Assembly (NCBI RefSeq): GCF_900141735.1
Contig: NZ_FQYO01000003.1
Location: 620,001-684,000 of the forward strand
Source: Wenxinia saemankumensis
Lineage (GTDB): Bacteria > Pseudomonadota > Alphaproteobacteria > Rhodobacterales > Rhodobacteraceae
Direction: 5' to 3'
DNA: 64,000 nt
Every line of letters begins with the position of its first letter. Position 1 is the stretch's first letter. A model generated the notes under the pieces. The model was not told where the DNA came from. It saw only the letters and a list, made by a program, of their open reading frames with translations, and ran no database searches. Of the stretch, positions 40,310 to 48,387 are shown piece after piece. The translations under genes were made by a program, and so were the position numbers.

Positions 40310-41965
40310 TCAGCGGGTGAACTTCTTGAACTTGACCCGCTTCGGCTCCAGCGCGTCGACGCCGAGGCGGCGCTTCTTGTCCTCCTCGTAATCCTCGAAA
40401 TTGCCCTGGAACCACTCGACATGCGCCTCGCCCTCGAAGGCGAGGATGTGGGTGCAGATCCGGTCGAGGAAGAAGCGGTCGTGGCTGATCACCACGGCGC
40501 AGCCCGCGAACTGGGTCAGCGCATCCTCGAGCGCGCGCAGCGTCTCGACGTCGAGGTCGTTGGTCGGCTCGTCGAGCAGCAGCACGTTGCCGCCATCCTT
40601 CAGCAGCTTGGCCATGTGGACGCGGTTGCGCTCGCCGCCCGAGAGCAGGCCCACCTTCTTCTGCTGGTCGCCGCCCTTGAAGTTGAACGCCCCGCAATAG
40701 GCGCGGGAGTTCATCGAGGCGTCGCCGAGCTCGATCACCTCGGCCCCGCCCGAGATCTCCTCCCAGACGGTCTTGTTCGCGTCGAGCGCGTCACGCGACT
40801 GGTCGACGAAGGACAGCTTCACCGTGTCGCCGTACTCGATCGTTCCCTCGTCGGGCGTCTCCTGCCCGGTCAGCATCCGGAACAGCGTCGACTTGCCGGC
40901 GCCGTTCGGGCCGATCACGCCGACGATGCCGCCGGGGGGCAGGTCGAAGGACAGGTCCTCGATCAGGAGCTTGTCGCCCATCGCCTTCTTCAGGCCGGCG
41001 ACCTCGATCACCTTGCCGCCCAGGCGCGGCCCGTTCGGGATGACGATCTGCGCCTTGCCGACCTTCTCGCGCTCGGACTGGCCGGCCAGTTCCTCGTAGG
41101 CCTGGATCCGCGCCTTGGACTTCGCCTGCCGCGCCTTGGCGCCCTGCCGCATCCATTCGAGTTCGCGGGCGAGGGTCTGCTGCTTGGACTTGTCCTCGCG
41201 CGCCTCCTGCTCCAGCCGCTTGGCCTTCTGCTCGAGCCAGGCGGAGTAGTTGCCCTCGTAGGGGATGCCCCGGCCCCGGTCGAGCTCGAGGATCCAGCCG
41301 GTGATGTCGTCGAGGAAGTAGCGGTCGTGCGTCACGACCAGGATCGTGCCCTTGTACTCGATCAGGTGGTTCTGAAGCCAGGCGATCGTCTCGGCGTCGA
41401 GGTGGTTCGTCGGCTCGTCGAGCAGGAGCATGTCGGGCTGTTCGAGCAGCAGCTTGCACAGCGCGACCCGCCGCCGCTCGCCGCCCGAGAGCGTGCTCAC
41501 GTCGGCGTCGTCGGGCGGGCAGCGCAGCGCCTCCATCGCGACGTCGATCTGCGCGTCGAGATCCCACAGGTTCTGGCTGTCGATCTCGTCCTGCAGCTGC
41601 GCCATCTCCTCGGCCGTCTCGTCCGAGTAGTTCATGGCGAGCTCGTTGTAGCGCTCGAGGATCTGCTGCTTGGCCTTCACCCCCTCCATGACGTTGCCGC
41701 GCACGTCGAGGCTCTCGTCCAGCTGCGGCTCCTGGGGGAGGTAGCCGACATTGGCGCCCTCGGCCGACCAGGCCTCTCCGGTGAAGTCCTTGTCGAGGCC
41801 GGCCATGATCCGCAGGAGCGAGGACTTGCCGGCGCCGTTGACGCCGACGACGCCGATCTTCACGCCGGGCAGGAAGTTGAGGCGGATGTTCTCGAAGACC
41901 TTCTTGCCGCCGGCATAGGTCTTGGACACGCCGTCCATGTGGTAGACGAACTGGTAGGCGGCCAT
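40310..41965 (-). CDS. ettA: Energy-dependent translational throttle protein (ABC-F ATPase)
   Basis: 551 residues. It binds the ribosomal E site and gates the first peptide bond according to ADP/ATP ratio. Two ABC domains with Walker A GVNGAGKSSLLRIMAGLD and GPNGAGKSTLFRMLTGQE, signatures LSGGERRRVALCKLL and LSGGERNRVHMAKLL, and Walker B MLLLDEPTNHLD and VLLLDEPTNDLD. The linker between the domains (about 240-300) is the charged P-site tRNA-interaction motif typical of ABC-F proteins. Strong ribosome site GAAGGAGG before ATG 41965. The promoter region contains a 16-bp tandem repeat. Confidence 0.96.
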   Translation of the reverse strand: MAAYQFVYHMDGVSKTYAGGKKVFENIRLNFLPGVKIGVVGVNGAGKSSLLRIMAGLDKDFTGEAWSAEGANVGYLPQEPQLDESLDVRGNVMEGVKAKQQILERYNELAMNYSDETAEEMAQLQDEIDSQNLWDLDAQIDVAMEALRCPPDDADVSTLSGGERRRVALCKLLLEQPDMLLLDEPTNHLDAETIAWLQNHLIEYKGTILVVTHDRYFLDDITGWILELDRGRGIPYEGNYSAWLEQKAKRLEQEAREDKSKQQTLARELEWMRQGAKARQAKSKARIQAYEELAGQSEREKVGKAQIVIPNGPRLGGKVIEVAGLKKAMGDKLLIEDLSFDLPPGGIVGVIGPNGAGKSTLFRMLTGQETPDEGTIEYGDTVKLSFVDQSRDALDANKTVWEEISGGAEVIELGDASMNSRAYCGAFNFKGGDQQKKVGLLSGGERNRVHMAKLLKDGGNVLLLDEPTNDLDVETLRALEDALTQFAGCAVVISHDRFFLDRICTHILAFEGEAHVEWFQGNFEDYEEDKKRRLGVDALEPKRVKFKKFTR

Positions 41966-42031
41966 GGGGCACCTCCTTCATGGCAGAGCGGGATCGCGCG
42001 CCTGATACAGGCGCCGGGGGCGCGCGGCAAT

Positions 42032-42129
42032 CCGAAGGGTGCACGGGCCGAAGGGTGCACGGGCCGAAGGGTGCACGGGCCGAAGGGTGCACGGGCCGAA
42101 GGGTGCCCCGGGCCGAAGGGTGCCCCGGG
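42032..42129. repeat. 16-bp tandem repeat upstream of ettA and the AI-2E permease gene
   Basis: Unit CCGAAGGGTGCACGGG, four exact copies (42032-42095), then two 17-bp copies in which GTGCACGGG is GTGCCCCGGG (42096-42112 and 42113-42129). It fills most of the 224-bp space between the divergent starts of ettA and the permease. The unit contains the palindrome GTGCAC. Confidence 0.95.
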
Positions 42130-42189
42130 AACCGGCGGTGCGGGGCGGCGTTGCCGGGACAAGGGACCGCCAGAAAGGGCACCGACATC

Positions 42190-43344
42190 GTGTCAGACGA
42201 CAGCACGGCTGCCCAGACGCCGCCCGCCCGCGCCGAGACCGCAATCCTCGGGCCACGCGACGAATCGCTCTACCTGCTGCGGACGATCCGCCGCACGGTG
42301 ACGATGATCTTCATCATCCTCGGCCTGACGGCCGCCTATTTCTCGCGCGACCTGCTGCTGCCGCTGGTCCTGGGGCTCCTGCTGACGCTCGTCTTCTCGC
42401 CCCTGGTGCGGGCGCTGAAGCGCATCGGGATTCCGGCCTGGATCAGCGCCGTCCTGCTGATCGGCGGATTGACGGTCGGCGCGATCGCGGGGGGCTACGC
42501 CCTGTCGGGCACCGCCACGTCGATGGTCGCGAACGCGCCGCAGACGATGGCCGAGGCGCGCGAGAAGCTGAGCGGAATCCTCGACACGTTCGAGCGCGTG
42601 CAGGAGGTCGGCGCGCAGGTCTCCGACATCACCGACGGCGAGGACGGCCCCGCCGACGACACGCCGGGGCAGGACGAGACGGTCAGCGTCGTCGCCGACC
42701 GGCCGAACTTCGTCATGACGGCCGCCGGCGGGGTGGCGAGCTTCGTCTCGACGACGATCGCGGCGCTGGTGCTGGCGTTGTTCCTGCTGGCGTCGGAGGA
42801 CATGTTCCAGCGGCGGATCGTCGAGACCAGCAAGCGGCTGACCGACAAGAAGCGCGCCTTCACCATAATGCGGGACATGGAGCGGCAGATGTCGCGCTAC
42901 CTGCTGGCGGTAACGGCGATCAATGCCGGGCTGGGGGTCTGCGTGGGCACCGCGCTCTGGGCGCTGGGCCTGACTTCGGCGCCGGTCTGGGGAGTCGCGG
43001 CCTTCCTGCTGAACTTCATTCCCTTCCTGGGGGCGGCGGTGGGCGTGGTCCTCGTCGCGATCACGGCGCTGGTGCAGTTCGACAGCGCCTCCTACGCCCT
43101 CCTTTGTCCGCTGGCCTACCTCGGCCTCACGACGCTGGAGGGCAACGTCGTGACGCCGGCCCTGGTCGGACGGCGGCTGGAGATCAACACGGTGTCGGTC
43201 CTCGTCGCGGTCATCGTCTGGGTGTGGCTCTGGGGGGTGCCGGGGGCGGTGCTGGCTGTGCCGATCCTGGTGGTGATCAAGGTGATCTGCGACAATATCG
43301 AGCGGCTTCAGCCGATCGGGCGGTTCCTGTCGGGCAGCAACTAG
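42190..43344 (+). CDS. AI-2E family permease
   Basis: 384 residues, inner-membrane protein with about eight transmembrane helices (near 35-75, 85-105, 185-210, 250-310 and 330-365). Pattern of the family: LLLPLVLGLLLTLVFSPLVRALKR, PVWGVAAFLLNFIPFLGAAVGVVLVA and LTTLEGNVVTPALVGRRLEINTVSVLV. Members include E. coli TqsA and Na/H antiporters; the substrate is unknown. A long acidic periplasmic loop (about 145-170, TDGEDGPADDTPGQDE) is seen. Start GTG at 42190, the first codon after the tandem repeat that gives a clean N-terminus. The last codons and stop are part of the downstream repeat. Confidence 0.88.
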   Translation: MSDDSTAAQTPPARAETAILGPRDESLYLLRTIRRTVTMIFIILGLTAAYFSRDLLLPLVLGLLLTLVFSPLVRALKRIGIPAWISAVLLIGGLTVGAIAGGYALSGTATSMVANAPQTMAEAREKLSGILDTFERVQEVGAQVSDITDGEDGPADDTPGQDETVSVVADRPNFVMTAAGGVASFVSTTIAALVLALFLLASEDMFQRRIVETSKRLTDKKRAFTIMRDMERQMSRYLLAVTAINAGLGVCVGTALWALGLTSAPVWGVAAFLLNFIPFLGAAVGVVLVAITALVQFDSASYALLCPLAYLGLTTLEGNVVTPALVGRRLEINTVSVLVAVIVWVWLWGVPGAVLAVPILVVIKVICDNIERLQPIGRFLSGSN

Positions 43345-43440
43345 GCCGGGCAGCAACTAGGCCGGGCAGCAACTAGGCCGGGCAGCAACTAGGCCGGGCA
43401 GCAACTAGGCCGGGCGGCAACTGGGCCGGGCGGCGGCACA
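43331..43440. repeat. 16-bp tandem repeat containing the stop codon of the permease gene
   Basis: Unit GCCGGGCAGCAACTAG, exact at 43345-43360, 43361-43376, 43377-43392 and 43393-43408. The permease's last 14 bases form a partial first copy (43331-43344). One variant copy (43409-43424) and one degenerate copy (to 43440) follow. The TAG in each unit is that of the gene end, but since 16 is not a multiple of three they fall in different frames. Confidence 0.95.
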
Positions 43441-43479
43441 GCCGGGGGCGGTGTCACGCCGTCCCGTCCCCCGGGGGCC

Positions 43480-45381
43480 TCACCCCGTGCCGGCGCGCCG
43501 GTCCGCGCTTTCCCCGGCCTCGGCGGCGAGGTGGCGCAGCCGCCGGTCCCGTCCGGGCGGCGGCGCGTCCCCCGCGATGGTCCGCCCCTCGAGCCAGGCG
43601 AGCACCTCCGCCTCCGGGATCGGCGGGGCGATCCAGTAGCCCTGCGCGACGAAGGGCCCGATCCGGCCCAGTTCGACGGCGGTCGTCCCGGTCTCGATCC
43701 CCTCGGCGACCATCGTGACGCCGATCCTCTCCGACAGGGAATGCAGCGCCCGGATGATCTCGCGCCGGGTCGCGTCGCGCTCGAACCCCGCGATCAGGCT
43801 GCGGTCCAGCTTCACCCCCGTGACCGGCAGCGTGGCGAGATGGCCGAGCCCGGCATAGCCGGTGCCGAAATCGTCCAGCAGCACCGAGAAGCCCATCTGG
43901 CAGAGGTCGAGCACGATGCCGGGATAGGGGCCGGGATCGTCGCCGGGGCCGAAGAGCACCGTCTCGATCACCTCGATCGCGATGTAGCGCGGGTCGATCC
44001 CGTCCTGCGCCAGGCGGCGCGACAGGCGGGTGAAGAAATGCCGGTGGACCAGCAGCTCCGGCGAGGCGTTGAAGGCCAGGACCATGCGCCGCCCCGTGGC
44101 CTCGAACAGGCGGACATGCATGCGGATCGCCGCCTCCATCGCGGCGAAGTCGATCTCGGCCATCAGTCCGAGGTCGCGTGCGAGATGGAGGAAGGCGCCG
44201 GGCGCCAGCTCGCGCCCCTCGCCCGAGGGCCACCTGACCAGGGTCTCGAAGCCGCGGACCTCGCCGGTGGCGAGGTCGACCGTCGGCTGGAACGAGAAGG
44301 CGAGCCGCCGCTCGCCGATGGCGCGGCGCAGCTGGTCGGTCTTCGTCTGCTGCAGGACGTGCCGCGCATGCAGGTCCTCGTCGTAGAGGCGGGTGCGTCC
44401 GCGGCCCTGCCGCTTCGCCTCGTAGAGGGCGACGTCCGAGCGGACGAGCACCTCCTCGGGCGTGATGTCGCCGGGCCAGGCGAGCGCGCCACCGATCGAG
44501 ACCGAGCAGCCGATCTTGCGCCCTTGCCAGTCCACCGGGCGCGAGACGCGGACCGCGATCTCTGCCGCCCGCTCGTCGAGGACCGAAAGGTCGCCGATGC
44601 CGGGACAGACGAGCACGAACTCGTCCCCGCCGAGCCGCGCCGACAGGTCGGTTCCGCGGGCCGAGGCGGCGATCATGTCGGCCACGTGGCAGATCACCGC
44701 GTCGCCCGCGGCATGGCCCACGGTGTCGTTGATCTCCTTGAAGCGGTCGATGTCGATATGCAGCACGCCCAGCGCCGGCCCGCCGGAATCGAGCGCGGTG
44801 CGGGCGACGCGCAGGAATTCCGACCGGTTGGCGAGGCCGGTCATGGGATCGTGGCGTGCCATGAACTCCACCTCCGAATGGGCGCGGCGCAGTGCCGTCT
44901 CGCGGCCCACCTGCTCGGTCGCGTCGCGGCAGACCAGCACCGCCCGCTCGGTCCCGTCGCGCATCCGGTGGAGCGAGACGCCGATCTCGTTCCAGAACTC
45001 GGTCCCGTCGCCGCGCCGGTTGCGGAACCGCAGCACCCGCCCGTCATAGGGGCCGCCGCGGGTGTAGCGGAAGGCGGCGATCTCCTCCCTCGGGGGGGTC
45101 AGCTCGGGCGGCAGGGCGAATTCCATCGGGTTGCGTCCCACCATCTCGGACCGGGGGCGCCCCATCAGGCGGCAATAGGCCTCGTTCACCCAGAGAATCC
45201 GGCCGTTCAGGTCCTGGATCACCAGACCGTCATTGGCATGGCAGCTGACGAGGGTGGCGTACTCCCCCTCGCGCTTCCAGCGACGCGTCCGCAATGTGGC
45301 CAGGGCGAGGGCGGCGAGGGCGAGCAGCGTCGTCCCGCCCGCGGTGGCGAGCGCCCAGTCCTGTGCGATGGCGCCGAGCAT
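43480..45381 (-). CDS. PAS-GGDEF-EAL signalling protein
   Basis: 633 residues. One N-terminal transmembrane segment (about 10-32) anchors it. The PAS domain (about 45-155) is followed by a GGDEF domain with intact LGGDEF (about residue 250) and preceding HIDIDRFKEINDTVGHAAGD. The EAL domain begins about 355. The expected EAL is ETL (FETLVRW) and retains the catalytic Glu; other metal residues are present in NASPELL, AIEVIETVL, LLDDFGTGYAGL, VTGVKLDRSLI and MVAEGIET. It probably makes or breaks cyclic di-GMP. Single gene, divergent from the aldo-keto reductase. Confidence 0.93.
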   Translation of the reverse strand: MLGAIAQDWALATAGGTTLLALAALALATLRTRRWKREGEYATLVSCHANDGLVIQDLNGRILWVNEAYCRLMGRPRSEMVGRNPMEFALPPELTPPREEIAAFRYTRGGPYDGRVLRFRNRRGDGTEFWNEIGVSLHRMRDGTERAVLVCRDATEQVGRETALRRAHSEVEFMARHDPMTGLANRSEFLRVARTALDSGGPALGVLHIDIDRFKEINDTVGHAAGDAVICHVADMIAASARGTDLSARLGGDEFVLVCPGIGDLSVLDERAAEIAVRVSRPVDWQGRKIGCSVSIGGALAWPGDITPEEVLVRSDVALYEAKRQGRGRTRLYDEDLHARHVLQQTKTDQLRRAIGERRLAFSFQPTVDLATGEVRGFETLVRWPSGEGRELAPGAFLHLARDLGLMAEIDFAAMEAAIRMHVRLFEATGRRMVLAFNASPELLVHRHFFTRLSRRLAQDGIDPRYIAIEVIETVLFGPGDDPGPYPGIVLDLCQMGFSVLLDDFGTGYAGLGHLATLPVTGVKLDRSLIAGFERDATRREIIRALHSLSERIGVTMVAEGIETGTTAVELGRIGPFVAQGYWIAPPIPEAEVLAWLEGRTIAGDAPPPGRDRRLRHLAAEAGESADRRAGTG

Positions 45382-45472
45382 CCGGTGCGCTTTCCCTCTC
45401 GTCGACCGGGTCTAGATGACGCGGAAAGCCTGCGCTCCGGTTAAGGCAGGCGCGACCGAGGGGACCAGAAAG

Positions 45473-46504
45473 ATGACCTACCGACCGGCCGAGGACCGCT
45501 ACGAGCGGATGACCTACAATCGCTGCGGCGCGTCGGGGCTGAAGCTGCCGGCGATCAGCCTCGGCTGCTGGCACAATTTCGGCCACGACTTCCCGCACCA
45601 GACGAAGCGGGACATCTGCTTGACCGCCTTCGACCACGGGATCACGCATTTCGACCTGGCGAACAATTACGGCCCGCCCGCCGGGTCGGCCGAGCATGCC
45701 TTCGGCTCGATCCTGGCCGAGGATCTGAAGCCCTGGCGCGACGAGCTGATCATCAGCTCGAAGGCCGGCTACTACATGTGGCCCGGCCCCTACGGCGAAT
45801 GGGGCAGCCGCAAGTACCTCGTCGCCTCCTGCGACCAGTCGCTGAAGCGGATGGGGCTCGACTACGTCGACATCTTCTATTCGCACCGCCCGGACCCCGA
45901 CACGCCGCTGGAGGAGACGATCGGCGCGCTCGACTACATCGTGCGCTCGGGCCGCGCCCTCTATGCCGGGATCAGCAGCTACACCGCCGCGCAGACGAAG
46001 GAGGCCCAGCGGATCGCGAAGGAGCTGGGCACGCCCATCGTGATCCACCAGCCGAGCTACAACATGCTCGACCGCTGGATCGAGCGGGACGGGCTGAAGG
46101 ACGCGCTGCCGGGGCTGGGCATCGGGTCCATCGTCTTCATCCCGCTGGCGCAGGGGATGCTGACGAAGAAGTATCTCGGCGGCGTGCCCGAGGACAGCCG
46201 CGCCGCGCAGGGCAAGTCGCTGGACGCGCACCGGATCAACGACCGCAGCATCGAGGCGCTGCGCGGCCTTGATGCCCTCGCCGAGGAGCGGGGCCAGACC
46301 CTCGCCCAGATGGCGCTGGCCTGGGTGCTGCGGAACGGCGGCATCACCTCGGCCCTGATCGGCGCCTCGCGGCCCGAGCAGGTGGTGGATTGCGTCGGCG
46401 CGATCCGGACCCCCGACTTCACCGAGGACGAGCTGAAGCGCATCGACGAGCTGGCGGACGAGGACAGCTTCGCCGCCTGGGCGAAGGAGGCCGCGGGGGC
46501 CTGA
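45473..46504 (+). CDS. Aldo-keto reductase, YghZ/L-glyceraldehyde 3-phosphate reductase type
   Basis: 343 residues, cytosolic NADPH-dependent (alpha/beta)8 barrel. Diagnostic stretches are LPAISLGCWHNFGHD, ITHFDLANNYGPPAGSAE (catalytic Asp and Tyr), IISSKAGYYMWPGPYGEWGSRKYLVASCDQSLKRMGLDYVDIFYSHRPDP and the C-terminal NADPH loop GASRPEQVVDCVGA. The YghZ group detoxifies L-glyceraldehyde 3-phosphate and methylglyoxal. ATG 45473 is preceded by GAGGGGACCAGAAAG; an upstream in-frame ATG at 45416 is less likely. A 13-bp duplication (AGTGCCCCGAGC) starts four bases after the stop. Confidence 0.92.
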   Translation: MTYRPAEDRYERMTYNRCGASGLKLPAISLGCWHNFGHDFPHQTKRDICLTAFDHGITHFDLANNYGPPAGSAEHAFGSILAEDLKPWRDELIISSKAGYYMWPGPYGEWGSRKYLVASCDQSLKRMGLDYVDIFYSHRPDPDTPLEETIGALDYIVRSGRALYAGISSYTAAQTKEAQRIAKELGTPIVIHQPSYNMLDRWIERDGLKDALPGLGIGSIVFIPLAQGMLTKKYLGGVPEDSRAAQGKSLDAHRINDRSIEALRGLDALAEERGQTLAQMALAWVLRNGGITSALIGASRPEQVVDCVGAIRTPDFTEDELKRIDELADEDSFAAWAKEAAGA

Positions 46505-46507
46505 GCC

Positions 46508-46564
46508 AGTGCCCCGAGCTAGTGCCCCGAGCCGGGGTCCCGGCCGGGTCCGGGCCGGACCCGG
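46508..46564. repeat. Short tandem duplication and hairpin after the aldo-keto reductase gene
   Basis: AGTGCCCCGAGC occurs at 46508-46519 and 46521-46532 (period 13). It is followed by a perfect inverted repeat CCGGGTCCG (46544-46552) and CGGACCCGG (46556-46564) with a three-base loop. The hairpin may end the transcript but has no T-run. Confidence 0.6.
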
Positions 46565-46655
46565 GCGAGGGCCGGGGGCTGGACGGGGGGCAGGATCGGC
46601 TTGCATCGCCTCCCCGCTTCGGCGGAGGTTGCGCGCGATCCCGAGGAGGCCCCCC

Positions 46656-47477
46656 ATGACGTCCGAGCTGTGCATCCACCACGTCCCCACCGGCGAGACC
46701 GAGGTGGTCCTCAGTACCGGGGAGCATATCGAGGCGCCGAACTGGCACCCGGACGGCTGGCTGCTCGTCAACGGCGGCGGGCGGCTCTACCGCGTGCCGC
46801 TGGACGCCCCCGAGCTGCAGCCGGTGGATACCGGCGCCGCCACACGGCTGAACAACGATCACGGCTTCTCGCCGGACGGGCGCACCATCGCCCTGTCGGA
46901 CCATTCCGGGGGGCGGGGGTCCTGCATCTGGACCATGCCGGTGGGCGGCGGGGACCTCACGCGGGTCACCAGCCGCACGCCGTCCTGGTGGCATGCCTGG
47001 TCGCCCGACGGGGCCCGCCACGCCTATGCCGCCGCGCGCGAGGGGCGGACGGTCCTGATCCATACCTGCGCGGCGGACGGGTCGGACGAACGCTGCCTCA
47101 CCCCCGGCTTCGATCATTGCGACGGCCCCGACTACACGCCGGACGGCGCGTGGATCTGGTTCAACGGCGAACGGGACGGGCAGGTCGATCTCTGGCGCGT
47201 CCGGCCGGACGGGACCGAGCTCGAGCGGATGACCGAGGGGCCGGAGGTGGACTGGTTCCCCCATCCCTCCCCGGACGGGATGCATGTCCTCTGGCTCGCC
47301 TATCCGGCCGGCACCGAGGGCCATCCCGGCGGGCTCGACGTGGCGCTGCGGCTGATGCCGCAATCGGGCGGCGCGGGCGAGACGGTGGTCGAGCTGCATG
47401 GCGGGCAGGGCACGATCAACGTCCCCTGCTGGGAGCCGGACGGGCGGGCCTTCGCCTTCATGCGCTACGGGGCGTGA
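46656..47477 (+). CDS. TolB-like beta-propeller protein
   Basis: 273 residues with repeated WD40-like/TolB blades: [82 protein letters not shown] and [14 protein letters not shown]. There is no signal peptide, so it is not a periplasmic TolB. Proteins of this type are usually annotated as cytosolic TolB-like or biopolymer-related; activity is unknown. GAGGAGG lies before ATG 46656. It overlaps nadD by GTGA. Confidence 0.82.
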   Translation: MTSELCIHHVPTGETEVVLSTGEHIEAPNWHPDGWLLVNGGGRLYRVPLDAPELQPVDTGAATRLNNDHGFSPDGRTIALSDHSGGRGSCIWTMPVGGGDLTRVTSRTPSWWHAWSPDGARHAYAAAREGRTVLIHTCAADGSDERCLTPGFDHCDGPDYTPDGAWIWFNGERDGQVDLWRVRPDGTELERMTEGPEVDWFPHPSPDGMHVLWLAYPAGTEGHPGGLDVALRLMPQSGGAGETVVELHGGQGTINVPCWEPDGRAFAFMRYGA

Positions 47478-48175
47478 GCGCGCCGGGCGACCTCGTCGTC
47501 CCGCCCGCCGGGCGGGGACGGCGGATCGGCCTGCTGGGCGGCAGCTTCGATCCGCCCCATGCCGGGCATGTCGCGATCACCGAGGCAGCGCTGACGCGGT
47601 TCGGCCTGACGGATGTCTGGTGGCTGGTGTCGCCCGGCAACCCGCTGAAGGCGCGCGGGCCCGCGCCCATGGCGCGCCGGATCGCCGCGGCGCGGGCGCT
47701 GCCCCTGGACCCGCGAGTGACGGTGACGGGGCTCGAGGCCGGGCTCGGCACGCGCTACACTGCGGACACGATCCGCGCGCTGGCCCGGGCGCGGCCGGGA
47801 TGCCGCTTCGTCTGGCTGATGGGGGCGGACAACCTCTCGCAGATCCACCTGTGGGACGATTGGCGGGCGATCTTCGACACGGTGCCGGTCGGGGTGCTCG
47901 CCCGGCCGGGGATGCGGGCGCGGGCGCTGCTCTCGCCGGCGGCGCGGACCTACCGCACCGCGCGGCTGCCGGGCCGGGCGGCCCGCCGCCTGCCGATGGA
48001 GGGGCCGCCGGCCTGGTGCTTCGTCAACCTGCCGATGAGCGGCGCCTCCTCGACCGCGATCCGGGCCGGGGGCGGCTGGGGCGGGGCGCCAGGCGGGCTG
48101 TCCGGCCGGGCGCCCCGCGCCGGGCGCCGGCCGAGTGAAGCGGCCGGGACCGCGGCGCCGGTCGCCAGCGCCTAG
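47474..48175 (+). CDS. nadD: Nicotinate-nucleotide adenylyltransferase
   Basis: Adenylates nicotinate mononucleotide to deamido-NAD. 233 residues, GTG start coupled to the propeller gene by overlap. N-terminal motif [17 protein letters not shown] is the nucleotidyltransferase (H/T)xGH signature, followed by [30 protein letters not shown] and the ISSTxIR-like [13 protein letters not shown]. The protein continues about 35 residues beyond that motif with a Gly/Arg/Ala-rich tail, where homologues normally end. Together with nadK it supplies NADP. Confidence 0.94.
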   Translation: MSAPGDLVVPPAGRGRRIGLLGGSFDPPHAGHVAITEAALTRFGLTDVWWLVSPGNPLKARGPAPMARRIAAARALPLDPRVTVTGLEAGLGTRYTADTIRALARARPGCRFVWLMGADNLSQIHLWDDWRAIFDTVPVGVLARPGMRARALLSPAARTYRTARLPGRAARRLPMEGPPAWCFVNLPMSGASSTAIRAGGGWGGAPGGLSGRAPRAGRRPSEAAGTAAPVASA

Positions 48176-48387
48176 CCCGGTCGCGGCGCGCCCCCGCCGA
48201 TCGGGGCGTTACGCCGCGGACGGACCGGCGCTCCCGCTAGGGGGCGCGCTGCGGACGCGGGAAACGGTTTTGTCACCCGCCCCGGTCGACCGGCGCATCC
48301 GGCGGCGGCCCCGAGGGACGGCGGGCCGACGCCGTCGTGATGCCCCGGCCCTTCGGTTCGGCGCCCCGGGACAGTAGGGTCCGCCGC

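Noticed and set aside
42032-43440. CRISPR-like arrays
   Set aside because: Both arrays are contiguous 16-bp tandem repeats with no spacers, and no cas gene is present.
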